Part shown: positions 8,385 to 16,057 of the stretch, in pieces | Layout of the letters: each line of letters begins with the position of its first letter | How positions within the stretch are numbered: the first letter of the stretch is position 1 | Origin: Paenibacillus_D sp047238105 | GTDB lineage: Bacteria; Bacillota; Bacilli; Paenibacillales; Paenibacillaceae | Assembly: GCF_047238105.1 (NCBI RefSeq) | Contig: NZ_JBDFMD010000001.1 | Location: 3,658,001 to 3,722,000, forward strand | Reading direction: 5' to 3' | DNA: 64,000 bases | Notes under the pieces: model-generated | What the model was told of the DNA's origin: nothing | The model's input: the letters and a program-made list of their open reading frames with translations, nothing else | The model's database searches: none | Translations under genes and position numbers: made by a program

Positions 8385-9356
8385 TTATAGCCGATAGACG
8401 GCAAACGGCTTGCCGTAGCGGGTCGCTTCGCTGAGCGCATCCAGCTCGCCCAGCAGCTCCGCGTCCAGCTCGAGCTCGAGGCTGCCGACGTTGTCGAGCA
8501 GCTGCTCGGGCTTCGTCGCGCCGACGATGACGGAGCCGACGACGGGCTGCGCCATCAGCCAGGCCAGCGCGAGCGAGCTAGGCGTACAGCCGCGTTCCTC
8601 CGCCAGCTGCGACAGCCGCTGACCGAGCGTCAGGGCGCCTTCCTGGAGGAAGCGGGTGAAGTTCGGATCGGTGTCGGCCCGCGAACCGGAAGGGATCGAC
8701 TCGGCGGACGTGTACTTGCCGCTCAGGATGCCGCCCGCCAGCGGGAAGTAAGGGATGATGCCGACGCCCTGATCGAGACAGAGCGGGACCAGCTCCTGCT
8801 CCGGCGTCCGGTCGGCGAGCGAGTAGCTTGTCTGTACCGAGACGTAGCGTGGCAAGCCGAGACGCTCACTGATGCCGAGCGCCTTCATCAGCTCCCAGGC
8901 CGCATAGTTGGATGCGCCGATATAGCGGACTTTACCGGACCGCATCATGTCCTCGAGTGTCCGCAATGTCTCCTCCAGCGGCGTCTCGGGATCGAACGTA
9001 TGGATCTGATACAGATCGATATAGTCGGTCTGCAGCCGCTGCAGGCTGCCTTCGAGCTCCCGCAGCAGATGGTGGCGCGAGGAGCCGCGGTCATAGGGAC
9101 CGTCGCCAGTCGGCAGGCCGGCCTTGGTGGCGAGGATGACGTGCTCGCGGCGGCCGCGCAGCGCCTCGCCGAGGATCGATTCGGAGGCCGTGCGGGCGTA
9201 GATGTTGGCGGTATCCAGAAACGTAATGCCGTGCTCCAGCGCGGTGTCGATGACTCGCATGGAAGCCTGGCGGTCGGCCCGTTTGCCGAAGGCATTGGTG
9301 CCGAGACCGAGCGCGGACACCATCAGGCCGCTGCCGCCGAGTCTGCGATAGTGCAT
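8385..9356 (-). CDS. Aldo/keto reductase
   Basis: A 323-residue TIM-barrel NAD(P)H-dependent oxidoreductase. The catalytic tetrad is visible: Asp and Tyr in FLDTANIYARTASES, Lys in VILATKAGL and His in DLYQIHTFDPETP. The N terminus MHYRRLGGSGLMVSALGLGT is typical of the family. ATG at 9356 was chosen because AAGGGAG lies eight bases upstream; the frame is open further but encodes nothing family-like. The physiological carbonyl substrate cannot be predicted. It appears to be a single-gene unit with its own terminator. Confidence 0.92.
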   Translation of the reverse strand: MHYRRLGGSGLMVSALGLGTNAFGKRADRQASMRVIDTALEHGITFLDTANIYARTASESILGEALRGRREHVILATKAGLPTGDGPYDRGSSRHHLLRELEGSLQRLQTDYIDLYQIHTFDPETPLEETLRTLEDMMRSGKVRYIGASNYAAWELMKALGISERLGLPRYVSVQTSYSLADRTPEQELVPLCLDQGVGIIPYFPLAGGILSGKYTSAESIPSGSRADTDPNFTRFLQEGALTLGQRLSQLAEERGCTPSSLALAWLMAQPVVGSVIVGATKPEQLLDNVGSLELELDAELLGELDALSEATRYGKPFAVYRL

Positions 9357-9573
9357 GGGGGTCACTCCCTTGTTCGAATGGCTTGTGTTGAATCCTATTA
9401 TACCGAGTCGCAGGTGCGATGCACAATTCGTTAGCTTCAGGAGCCGCTCGGCTGTCCGTCTACGGCTCCCCAACCTCGCTTCGCTAACTGCCCGCTATCC
9501 AGCTAATAGCCTGACCCGACAGTATGACGGCGGTCAGACGACCACCTGCTTCACTGGCCGCAGAGACCTGCGG

Positions 9574-10470
9574 CTACGGTTGCTTGCCGGCAGCCAGGAT
9601 CCAGTCGAGCGTCACGGTCAGCCGCTCGCGTGCAGCCGCCGATTCGCGTGCGGCTGTTGGCGCATGCCAGGCGAGCGGAGTCATCTGCAGAAGATCGCGG
9701 ATGCGCGTTCCCTCGAGCGTGAGGCTCTCCGTGATCCGGATCTGGTGCATCGACGGGAATGCCGCAGCGAACCGGTCGAGACTGGCCGTGCCTTGCCCCT
9801 GCCGGGCCCGCCCCGGGTACAGCAGGGCGCGCAGCTCCTGCAGGTAGAGCGGGCCGGGGATGGCCTTGAGCACCAAGCCGTCGGGGACGAGCAGCCGACG
9901 GCAAGTCTCGTAGCGGACCGGTGAGAGGATGCTCAGGATGGCGTCCCAGCGGCCATCTGCCAAGGGTGCCTGTGCCAGATCGGCTACACACCATAACGTG
10001 CCGGGCGAGCTCTGCTTGGCCGCGGCGGCGATGCCGGCTTTGGCCAGATCGAGCCCGACACCGAGGACATCATACCCGGTCTGCGCGGCCAGACGGCCGG
10101 TCAGACCGGCGAGCAGCGAGCCTTCGCCGCACCCGGCATCGAGGATGCGGCAAGCAGCGGGCCGCGCATGCAGTGCCAGTGGCAGGAGCTCCTGCTCCAG
10201 TGCCAGCGCAAGCGGCCGGAAGAAGCCGCTGTGGTGGATGCGGCGCCTGGCTTCGAATAGCTCGCGATTGTAACGTTCGCTGCCGGATGGCGGTCCAGTC
10301 AGCAAATGAAGATAGCCGTCCCGGGCCAGATCAAAACTGTGCCGGAGCGGGCATGCCATCCGGCGGTTCTCCAGCAGTCTCAGCGGACTGCGGCACACGG
10401 GGCAGGTAAACACGGGTTCATGGATGTCAAGCAGCCTGGCTGCCTGTTTCAGACGATTGGATTGCAGCAC
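9574..10470 (-). CDS. Putative 23S rRNA (guanine-N1)-methyltransferase, RlmA family
   Basis: About 298 residues. An N-terminal zinc-binding site (Cys23, Cys26, Cys40, His44 in the CPVC...CPLRH pattern) is followed by RHSFDLARDGYLHLL, a hallmark of RlmA/TlrB proteins, and a Rossmann methyltransferase domain with the SAM loop LDAGCGEG near residues 110-117. RlmA enzymes methylate G745 or G748 of 23S rRNA; some versions (TlrB) give resistance to mycinosylated macrolides. Whether this one targets 745 or 748 cannot be told. GTG at 10470 is the better start (AGGTG seven bases upstream); ATG at 10485 has no ribosome site. Confidence 0.85.
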   Translation of the reverse strand: MLQSNRLKQAARLLDIHEPVFTCPVCRSPLRLLENRRMACPLRHSFDLARDGYLHLLTGPPSGSERYNRELFEARRRIHHSGFFRPLALALEQELLPLALHARPAACRILDAGCGEGSLLAGLTGRLAAQTGYDVLGVGLDLAKAGIAAAAKQSSPGTLWCVADLAQAPLADGRWDAILSILSPVRYETCRRLLVPDGLVLKAIPGPLYLQELRALLYPGRARQGQGTASLDRFAAAFPSMHQIRITESLTLEGTRIRDLLQMTPLAWHAPTAARESAAARERLTVTLDWILAAGKQP

Positions 10471-10807
10471 AAATAAGCACCTCATTCATTCGTTAAGATA
10501 GAATGCAATAAGGCACAGCTAAATAGACGCGGCTGTCGTCATTTTTTGACGAAGCGCCCGCCTTTCCAGCTGTACCGTGCGTTATCTTAAACGAATATAG
10601 CGAATGTAGTGACCCATTATGCTCGCAACCTTTGTGTGGGGATTGCAGCGTCTTGCGGCGCCGCCCAAGAAGAAACGACTTGTTACCTGTCCAGTATATC
10701 ATCCGAGCGTCTATAGGCCAACGCTGATAAACCCGCTGCGTTCTGTCTATACTATCCGAGGAATGCATGCAGCTATACATGCGGCTATAGATGAAGGAGG
10801 ATGAATC
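10471..10807. other. Divergent intergenic region between rlmA-like and SDR genes
   Basis: No convincing gene. It has a short hairpin at 10536-10552 (TCGTCA, five T, TGACGA) upstream of the methyltransferase gene and a possible SDR promoter at 10724-10753. A minus-strand frame across it has no ribosome site or family resemblance. Confidence 0.5.
10724..10753 (+). promoter_or_regulatory. Possible sigma-A promoter of the SDR gene
   Basis: CTGATA (10724-10729) and TATACT (10748-10753) are 18 bp apart, about 50 bases before the SDR start codon. The -35 is one mismatch from TTGATA. Confidence 0.4.
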
Positions 10808-11593
10808 ATGCCCGGACGGTTCAAGGACAAAGTGGTGGTCATTACGGGCGGGGGATCCGGCCTGGGGCGGGCAGCAGCCTTGCAGCTGGCGCAAGAAGAC
10901 GCGACGCTCGCGCTGGTAGATATTAAGATGGAAGGTCTGGAAGAGACAAAGAAACTGGTTGCAGAGAAGAGCCCCGCGGGAGAGGTGCTGCTAATAACGG
11001 CGGATGTGTCGGATGAAGTCGCGGTACAGCGGTATGTCGGCGATACGATGGAACGGTTTGGCCGGATCGACGGTTTTTTCAACAATGCCGGTATCGAGGG
11101 CAAACAGGCGCTCACCGAGGATTACGACAGCAGTGTGTTCGATAAGGTCATTGCTATCAACCTTAAGGGTGTCTTCTATGGTTTGAAGCATGTCCTAGCG
11201 GTGATGAAGCAGCAGGGCAGCGGCTACATCGTCAACACCTCATCTGTCGGCGGGATCCGTGCGGTCATGAATCAGATCGCCTACGGCGCCAGCAAGCATG
11301 CGGTAGCGGGGATGACCAAGGACGCTGCTATCGAGTATGCGGAGTACGGCATCAGTGTCAACGCGATCGCCCCCGGCGCGATTCTGACGGATATGGTGAT
11401 CGGTTCATTCAAGCAGATCAACCCTGACGATTGGAAGTCAGCCGCTCAAGAGTTCGTCAAGGACAATCCAGCCAAACGATTGGGCAATCCCGAGGAGATT
11501 GGCCATCTGGTGGCGTATCTGCTCTCCGGCGAGTCGCCATTTCTGAATGGCGCGATTATCCCGATCGACGGCGCCCAATCAGCGAAATATTAG
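10808..11593 (+). CDS. SDR-family NAD(P)-dependent oxidoreductase
   Basis: A 261-residue classical short-chain dehydrogenase. It has the cofactor loop TGGGSGLG at residues 13-20, the structural NNAG motif, and the catalytic Tyr159-x3-Lys163 in YGASK with a Ser in NTSSVGG just before. An Asp after beta strand 2 (LVDIK) suggests NAD rather than NADP preference (inference). ATG at 10808 follows GAAGGAGGATGAATC. It is monocistronic with a terminator at 11719-11750. The substrate is unknown. Confidence 0.92.
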   Translation: MPGRFKDKVVVITGGGSGLGRAAALQLAQEDATLALVDIKMEGLEETKKLVAEKSPAGEVLLITADVSDEVAVQRYVGDTMERFGRIDGFFNNAGIEGKQALTEDYDSSVFDKVIAINLKGVFYGLKHVLAVMKQQGSGYIVNTSSVGGIRAVMNQIAYGASKHAVAGMTKDAAIEYAEYGISVNAIAPGAILTDMVIGSFKQINPDDWKSAAQEFVKDNPAKRLGNPEEIGHLVAYLLSGESPFLNGAIIPIDGAQSAKY

Positions 11594-11718
11594 GAGCTGC
11601 AACGGTACGGCAACAAATCTCGGACAATTGTAATGAAGCTGAAACTGAATTTTCAGGTTCATTTAAGATTGCGAGCCTATACTAAATATCGACCCCCCTT
11701 TATGATATATATACCTTG

Positions 11719-11750
11719 GACCCGCGGCATGAGCTGCGGGTCTCTTTCTG
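11719..11750 (+). terminator. Intrinsic terminator after the SDR gene
   Basis: Ten-bp stem (GACCCGCGGC with GCTGCGGGTC, one wobble) and a short loop followed by TCTTTCT. Confidence 0.6.
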
Positions 11751-11899
11751 TCTATGGCGGCTGAGTCAGGCAGATCGGTGGTGGGGGGTAACTCTGGACG
11801 CCCCTATCATCCGCGGATGAGGCTGTGTTGCTGGTTGATGTGCTGCTGGCCGATGTGCTGTTGCCATGTCGGTGGAGTGCGGGCCATGCTGGCTGGATT

Positions 11900-12080
11900 G
11901 CGGACAGGATAGCGCCTATTTGGTGCAAATTCCGGCAGGAGGCAGCGGGAACGGACAGACGATCCGTTATTTGTTGGTGGTGGGCGTGTTTTGCGCTATT
12001 TCGAGAAGGATAACGTATCCTCTGTCCGCAACTGCGGTGCAAACCAGGCCGTGGCACAAAATAGCCGCTACTGTGTCCGT
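11900..12080. repeat. Four degenerate copies of a CGGACAG-type intergenic motif
   Basis: Plus-strand copies start at 11900 (GCGGACAGGATAGCGCC) and 11951 (ACGGACAGACGATCCGTT). Inverted copies lie at 12010-12029 and 12057-12080. Copies 1 and 4, and copies 2 and 3, resemble each other most. The inverted arms could fold into a long imperfect hairpin. This looks like a decayed repeat family; function unknown. Confidence 0.45.
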
Positions 12081-12322
12081 TCCGATGGATACGTCCTGCT
12101 GCTGCGGCAGTGCTCCGTCGGTCGAAGTGGCCTGGTGCCGCCGGCGGAGTGGTCAGTATAGTGCCCGTGCATGAGACAAAGCCCTGCTGGAGACCTATGC
12201 TGCTACAGGCCGTTTCACCCTTTCTGCGTTAGGGTTATGGTATGTTGTATGCAAAGGCTGTAAGATATAGTCAGGGGAAGGATCTAGGAAGAAAACAACC
12301 TCAGGAAGAAGGGAGTGGCGTC

Positions 12323-13573
12323 ATGTTCTGTCCTGCATGCGGGTATCAGGCGGGAGTGGACGCGCGGTTCTGCCCGGGCTGCGGCCATGAGCTGCGGACA
12401 TCTGGGAGGGCGGCCGAGGCAGAAACGGCGGGGACTTCAGCCGGCGCAGAGACGGCGGCCTCGGCGGAGACGGCCGGCGCCGGGACAGCGCGGGAGCGTC
12501 AGTCCGGATCGGCGCAGGCTCCGTCTGGAGGCGGTATCCTGCAGGATTTTGCCGATAAGCTGCATAGGGCCGCAGGGTTCGAGGAGAAAGTGGAGATCAA
12601 GCTGAAGGATGTGTTCTCGGATACGTTCAAGAAGCACTCGGAGGAGGATGCCGAGCGGCTGTTTATTGTCGGCACGTCAGCGACGACTCCGACGATGGAT
12701 CAACTGATCGATACATGGCCCAAGCCGTGGCTGTTCATGCGGATTTTCATCGTCGGGATGATTGGCTTTCTCGGCTTCTATCTGGGCTATACGTTTTTTG
12801 AGAATCAAAATCTGCTGCCGGGTCTGATCATGGTCGGCTCCTTCGTCGTGCCGATCTCGCTGCTGATCTTCTTCTGGGAGCTCAACGCTCCCCAGAATAT
12901 CCCGTTATACCGCGTTCTTCATCATGTCTTCATCGGCGGGATCCTGTCGCTCATCATCGCGCTTTTGTTTTTTGAGACGGTGGGAGGGGTAGGCGTATAT
13001 CCGATCATCGTGGGCATCATTGAGGAGGCGGCCAAGGTGCTGGCGATTCTGTGGTGTCTGCGCAAGCAAGCCGGATATCATTATATTCTCAACGGTCTGC
13101 TCGTCGGCGCGGCGGTCGGCACGGGCTTTGCCGCATTCGAGTCTGCGGGTTACGCGACGCGTTTCGATATGTTCTCGACGATCTTCTGGCGGGGCTTGCT
13201 CGCTCCGGGCGGTCATATCGTCTGGGCTGCGCTCTCCGGGGCGGCGATCTGCATGGTGAAGGGGCGCGAGCCATGGAAGTGGAGTATGCTCAAGGATCCC
13301 CGCTTCCTGCGCATCTTCATCATCGTCGTAGCGCTGCATGGAGCATGGAATTCCAAGATCAGCGCCACGCTGTCTCCGCTCAGCCATCTGCTGCTTACCG
13401 CGATCTCCTGGATTCTCGTGTTTGCTATGATCCATGTTGGTCTCCAGCAGGTCAGCAAGCTGAAGCAGCAGTATATGCGGGAGAAAGAGCAGGCGTTGCA
13501 GGCGCCGGACGCGGCGGCCGAAGCGGCAGCCGGCGATGTGCGGCAGGAGGACTACCGGCCGGAGCAGACGTAG
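12323..13573 (+). CDS. Zinc-ribbon PrsW-family intramembrane protease
   Basis: A 416-residue protein. The N terminus MFCPACGYQ...RFCPGCGHEL is a double-CxxC zinc ribbon, followed by an Ala/Glu/Thr-rich linker to about residue 75. The rest is a multi-pass membrane domain with PrsW motifs: the Glu-Glu pair in GIIEEAAKVLAILW, GFAAFESAGY, APGGHIVWA and HGAWN, which supply metal-ligand or catalytic Glu and His residues. Bacillus PrsW cleaves the anti-sigma factor RsiW at site 1; this protein has no such gene beside it, so its target is unknown. ATG at 12323 follows AAGGGAG at seven bases. Confidence 0.87.
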   Translation: MFCPACGYQAGVDARFCPGCGHELRTSGRAAEAETAGTSAGAETAASAETAGAGTARERQSGSAQAPSGGGILQDFADKLHRAAGFEEKVEIKLKDVFSDTFKKHSEEDAERLFIVGTSATTPTMDQLIDTWPKPWLFMRIFIVGMIGFLGFYLGYTFFENQNLLPGLIMVGSFVVPISLLIFFWELNAPQNIPLYRVLHHVFIGGILSLIIALLFFETVGGVGVYPIIVGIIEEAAKVLAILWCLRKQAGYHYILNGLLVGAAVGTGFAAFESAGYATRFDMFSTIFWRGLLAPGGHIVWAALSGAAICMVKGREPWKWSMLKDPRFLRIFIIVVALHGAWNSKISATLSPLSHLLLTAISWILVFAMIHVGLQQVSKLKQQYMREKEQALQAPDAAAEAAAGDVRQEDYRPEQT

Positions 13574-13819
13574 GTGGGCGGACGCTAGCCTCAGATGAGC
13601 CGCTCCTGCTTTCGGCAAGCAGATTGGCTTGGCTTTGGTTGAAGCAGGCTTAGCTCGGGGGGGTGCACCCCGCCCAGCGGTTCTGGCAGAGGCGTCCTAT
13701 TGTGTTCTGCGGGGAAATTTGGGACAATAGCAGGGAATGCACAGGGAACGCTGCGCCTGTCTGGGGCCTTGCGGCACCGCAAACGCGCACGGGCCCGATT
13801 TTTTGAAAAGAGGGTTACC

Positions 13820-14914
13820 ATGAACAAGCCATCCATCTATGGATTGACGCAGGACCAGCTGACCGGCTGGCTCGGCGAACGCGGACATAAGAAATTCCGG
13901 GCCTCCCAAGTGTGGGAGCGGCTGTACCGGCAGCGGGAGACCGACTTTGCCGGGATGACGGATGTCAATAAAGATTGCCTGGCCCTGCTGGCCGAGCATT
14001 ATACGATCTCGACTCTGCAAGAGCACACGCGGCAGGAGTCGGCAGACGGCACGGTGAAGTTCCTGTTCCGGCTTACCGACGGCAACCTGATCGAGACGGT
14101 GCTGATGCGGCACAGATTCGGCCTCTCGGTATGCGTCACGACCCAGGTCGGCTGCAACATCGGCTGCAGCTTCTGCGCCAGCGGACTGCTGCCCAAGAGC
14201 CGCGACCTGTCTGCGGGCGAGATCACGGAACAGGTGGTCAAGGTTCAACGCTATCTGGATGCGTCAGGGAAGGACGAACGTGTTACTCACCTTGTCGTCA
14301 TGGGCATCGGCGAGCCCTTCGACAATTACGAGAACATGGGTGATTTCCTCCGTACCGTCAAGGACCACAAAGGACTGGCGATCGGCGCCCGCCACATCAC
14401 CGTCTCGACGAGCGGGCTGGCGGACAAGATCCGCGAATTCGCCGACAGCGATCTCCAGGTGAACCTGGCCGTCTCGCTGCATGCGCCGAACAATGAGCTG
14501 CGGACGCGCATCATGAAGATTAACCGGGCGATCCCGATCGAGAAGCTGATGGACGCGATCGACTACTATCTGGCACGTACGAACCGCCGGCTGACACTGG
14601 AGTACATCCTGCTGAAGGATGTCAACGACGGCGAGGCGCATGCGCTGGAGCTGGCAGAGCTGATCGGCGACCGCCGGCCGCTCGTCAATGTCAACCTGAT
14701 CCCGTACAACCCTGTCGACGAGCACGGTCAATACCAGCGTCCGTCACAGGATGCGGTGCGGGCATTCTTCGATACGCTCAAGAAACAGCAGGTGAGCGTC
14801 AGCGTCCGGCTCGAGCACGGCGCCGATATCGATGCGGCGTGCGGACAGCTGCGGAGCAAGCAGATCAAGGCGAGCAGAGATTCGAAGCGGACCGGAGCCG
14901 TGGTGAACGGATAG
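13820..14914 (+). CDS. RlmN-like radical SAM 23S rRNA methyltransferase
   Basis: A 364-residue radical SAM enzyme of the RlmN/Cfr family, which methylates C2 (RlmN) or C8 (Cfr) of A2503 in 23S rRNA. The cluster motif is CNIGCSFC (Cx3Cx2C), the second catalytic Cys is in DIDAACGQL, and GIGEPFDN and SLHAPNNELR are conserved. The N terminus PSIYGLTQDQLTGWL closely matches Bacillus RlmN. It is not in the canonical rsmB-rlmN-prpC-prkC context, so it may be a second copy. ATG at 13820 follows AAAAGAGGG. Assignment to RlmN rather than Cfr is by overall resemblance. Confidence 0.85.
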   Translation: MNKPSIYGLTQDQLTGWLGERGHKKFRASQVWERLYRQRETDFAGMTDVNKDCLALLAEHYTISTLQEHTRQESADGTVKFLFRLTDGNLIETVLMRHRFGLSVCVTTQVGCNIGCSFCASGLLPKSRDLSAGEITEQVVKVQRYLDASGKDERVTHLVVMGIGEPFDNYENMGDFLRTVKDHKGLAIGARHITVSTSGLADKIREFADSDLQVNLAVSLHAPNNELRTRIMKINRAIPIEKLMDAIDYYLARTNRRLTLEYILLKDVNDGEAHALELAELIGDRRPLVNVNLIPYNPVDEHGQYQRPSQDAVRAFFDTLKKQQVSVSVRLEHGADIDAACGQLRSKQIKASRDSKRTGAVVNG

Positions 14915-14929
14915 AACAACACGAGCCAG

Positions 14930-14959
14930 AGAGGCGCCTGCCGCAAGGTAGGCGCCTCT
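14930..14959 (+). terminator. GC-rich hairpin after the RlmN-like gene
   Basis: Ten-bp perfect stem (AGAGGCGCCT with AGGCGCCTCT) with a 10-base loop, placed right after the stop codon. No T tract follows, so termination may be weak. Confidence 0.45.
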
Positions 14960-14966
14960 GATGTCA

Positions 14967-14986
14967 TTGATCGAAATTGATTATTT
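14967..14986. promoter_or_regulatory. Possible DeoR operator, autoregulatory copy
   Basis: TTGATCGAAATTGATTATTT upstream of the DeoR gene resembles 15907-15928 upstream of the catabolic operon (TGATC, A-rich core, TTGATT, ATTT; the latter has three extra bases). A shared motif before a regulator and its neighbouring operon suggests a common operator. Confidence 0.35.
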
Positions 14987-15042
14987 CGCACGCAAATGAT
15001 CACGCGTTATGGTATAGTGAAAAGAAAAAAGGAAACGATGCT

Positions 15043-15786
15043 ATGACCAACATGCGCGAAGAACGAATTCTTGCTTTTCTGCAAGAAAAGTCGCCGCTGA
15101 CGGTGGAAGAGCTGTCCGTGCTGCTGCAGGTGTCGGAACCGACCGTGAGGCGCGACCTGGCTGCGATGGAGCAGGATGGGGTGATACTACGGCAGCGGGG
15201 CGGTGCATCACTGCCTGGACTGGGCTTTGAACCGCTGTTCAACCAGCGATCCCGCCACAACCAGGACGACAAGAAACGGATCGCCCAATATGCGGCCAGC
15301 CAGATTGCGGAAGGCGAGGTGATTGCGCTCGACGCCGGGACGACGAATGCGGAGTTGGCCAAAGAGCTGCTGAAAATGTCCAATCTGACCGTGTTTACTT
15401 ACTCCCTGCAAATTGCCTTCATTCTCTCCCGCAGCCAGCATAACGTCTATGTGATCGGTGGACGCTTCCGCAAATCGGAGCAGTCCATGGTGGGGACGCT
15501 AGCCAAGGAAACGATACGCCAATTCAATTTTGACCGCTTCTTCATGGGACTGGCAGGGTTTAATGCCGAGCAAGGTCCGACGGATTTCAATTTGGAAGAG
15601 GTCGAGATCAAGCGGCATATGATCGAACGATCAAAGAAGGTGATTGCACTCGCGGATAGCTCCAAATATGGCGGGGCCTCGCTGGTGAAGGTGTGCGATT
15701 ATAGTGAGATCGACGAATTAGTGACAACGGCGATTCCGGTTTCGGGCGAGGAGCTGGGCTTCCACGGCCGGTTGACGTGTGTATAG
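15043..15786 (+). CDS. DeoR/GlpR-family transcriptional regulator
   Basis: A 247-residue regulator. The N-terminal winged helix-turn-helix includes LTVEELSVLLQVSEPTVRRD, and the signature continues to GGA. The C-terminal DeoRC effector domain contains ALDAGTT and VIGGRFRKSEQSMVG. DeoR proteins usually bind phosphorylated sugars or sugar-like intermediates and repress catabolic genes. The adjacent 14-kb operon encodes an FGGY kinase that could make such a ligand, which supports local control. ATG at 15043 follows AAAGGAAA. A terminator separates it from the operon, which has its own strong promoter. Confidence 0.9.
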   Translation: MTNMREERILAFLQEKSPLTVEELSVLLQVSEPTVRRDLAAMEQDGVILRQRGGASLPGLGFEPLFNQRSRHNQDDKKRIAQYAASQIAEGEVIALDAGTTNAELAKELLKMSNLTVFTYSLQIAFILSRSQHNVYVIGGRFRKSEQSMVGTLAKETIRQFNFDRFFMGLAGFNAEQGPTDFNLEEVEIKRHMIERSKKVIALADSSKYGGASLVKVCDYSEIDELVTTAIPVSGEELGFHGRLTCV

Positions 15787-15799
15787 AATGGTCGTCTAC

Positions 15800-15844
15800 A
15801 AAAGGCTTGCTTAGCTGCATGACGCAGACAGGCAGGCTTTTTTG
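15800..15844 (+). terminator. Intrinsic terminator after the DeoR gene
   Basis: Eleven-bp stem with two wobbles (AAAAGGCTTGC with GCAGGCTTTTT), ending in a run of T. Confidence 0.7.
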
Positions 15845-15902
15845 TTATGTATAAGTCAGTTAACGTGACAAATATAGTGTGAGGGTGGGGAGAAATTCGA
15901 TT

Positions 15903-15972
15903 AAAACTGATCAAAACTTGATTGATTTAAGATCATTATGTGATTATAGTTGACACATATTCAAAACCGATC
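15903..15972. promoter_or_regulatory. Possible DeoR operator region of the catabolic operon
   Basis: AAAACTGATC (15903), AAAACTTGAT (15913) and AAAACCGATC (15963) are near-identical direct repeats on both sides of the -35 box. The segment 15907-15928 also matches the motif upstream of the DeoR gene. Sites bracketing a consensus promoter would fit repression. Confidence 0.4.
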
Positions 15973-15978
15973 TATAAT
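15950..15978 (+). promoter_or_regulatory. Consensus sigma-A promoter of the catabolic operon
   Basis: TTGACA (15950-15955) and TATAAT (15973-15978) are separated by exactly 17 bp, a perfect consensus. The expected transcript starts near 15985. Its leader of about 70 bases contains a short inverted repeat (GCTAG at 15992, CTAGC at 16002). A promoter this strong before a catabolic operon implies that repression is the main control. Confidence 0.85.
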
Positions 15979-16057
15979 CTGAACTATCAAAGCTAGTTTA
16001 TCTAGCGAACGCGTTAGGTTATGTTACACAAATCTTGAAAGGGAGGCTGATACACGG

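Larger units (their letters stand above)
11594..12322. other. Non-coding region with terminator and decayed repeats
   Basis: No supported gene in 730 bp. It contains the SDR terminator and, between 11900 and 12080, four degenerate copies of a motif of about 22 bp in plus, plus, minus, minus order. A plus-strand frame at 11866-12174 is Cys/Ser/Arg-rich, lacks a ribosome site and follows the repeats, so it is not called. Confidence 0.5.

Noticed and set aside
10539..10554. 16-bp match TCATTTTTTGACGAAG also at 55925-55940
   Set aside because: Contains a T run and its length is near the chance expectation for 64 kb; contexts differ.
10493..10894. 133-codon minus-strand frame
   Set aside because: Spans an intergenic region into the antisense of the SDR gene; no ribosome site or homology.
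11866..12174. 102-codon plus-strand frame
   Set aside because: Built from the decayed repeats; no ribosome site and odd Cys/Arg-rich composition.
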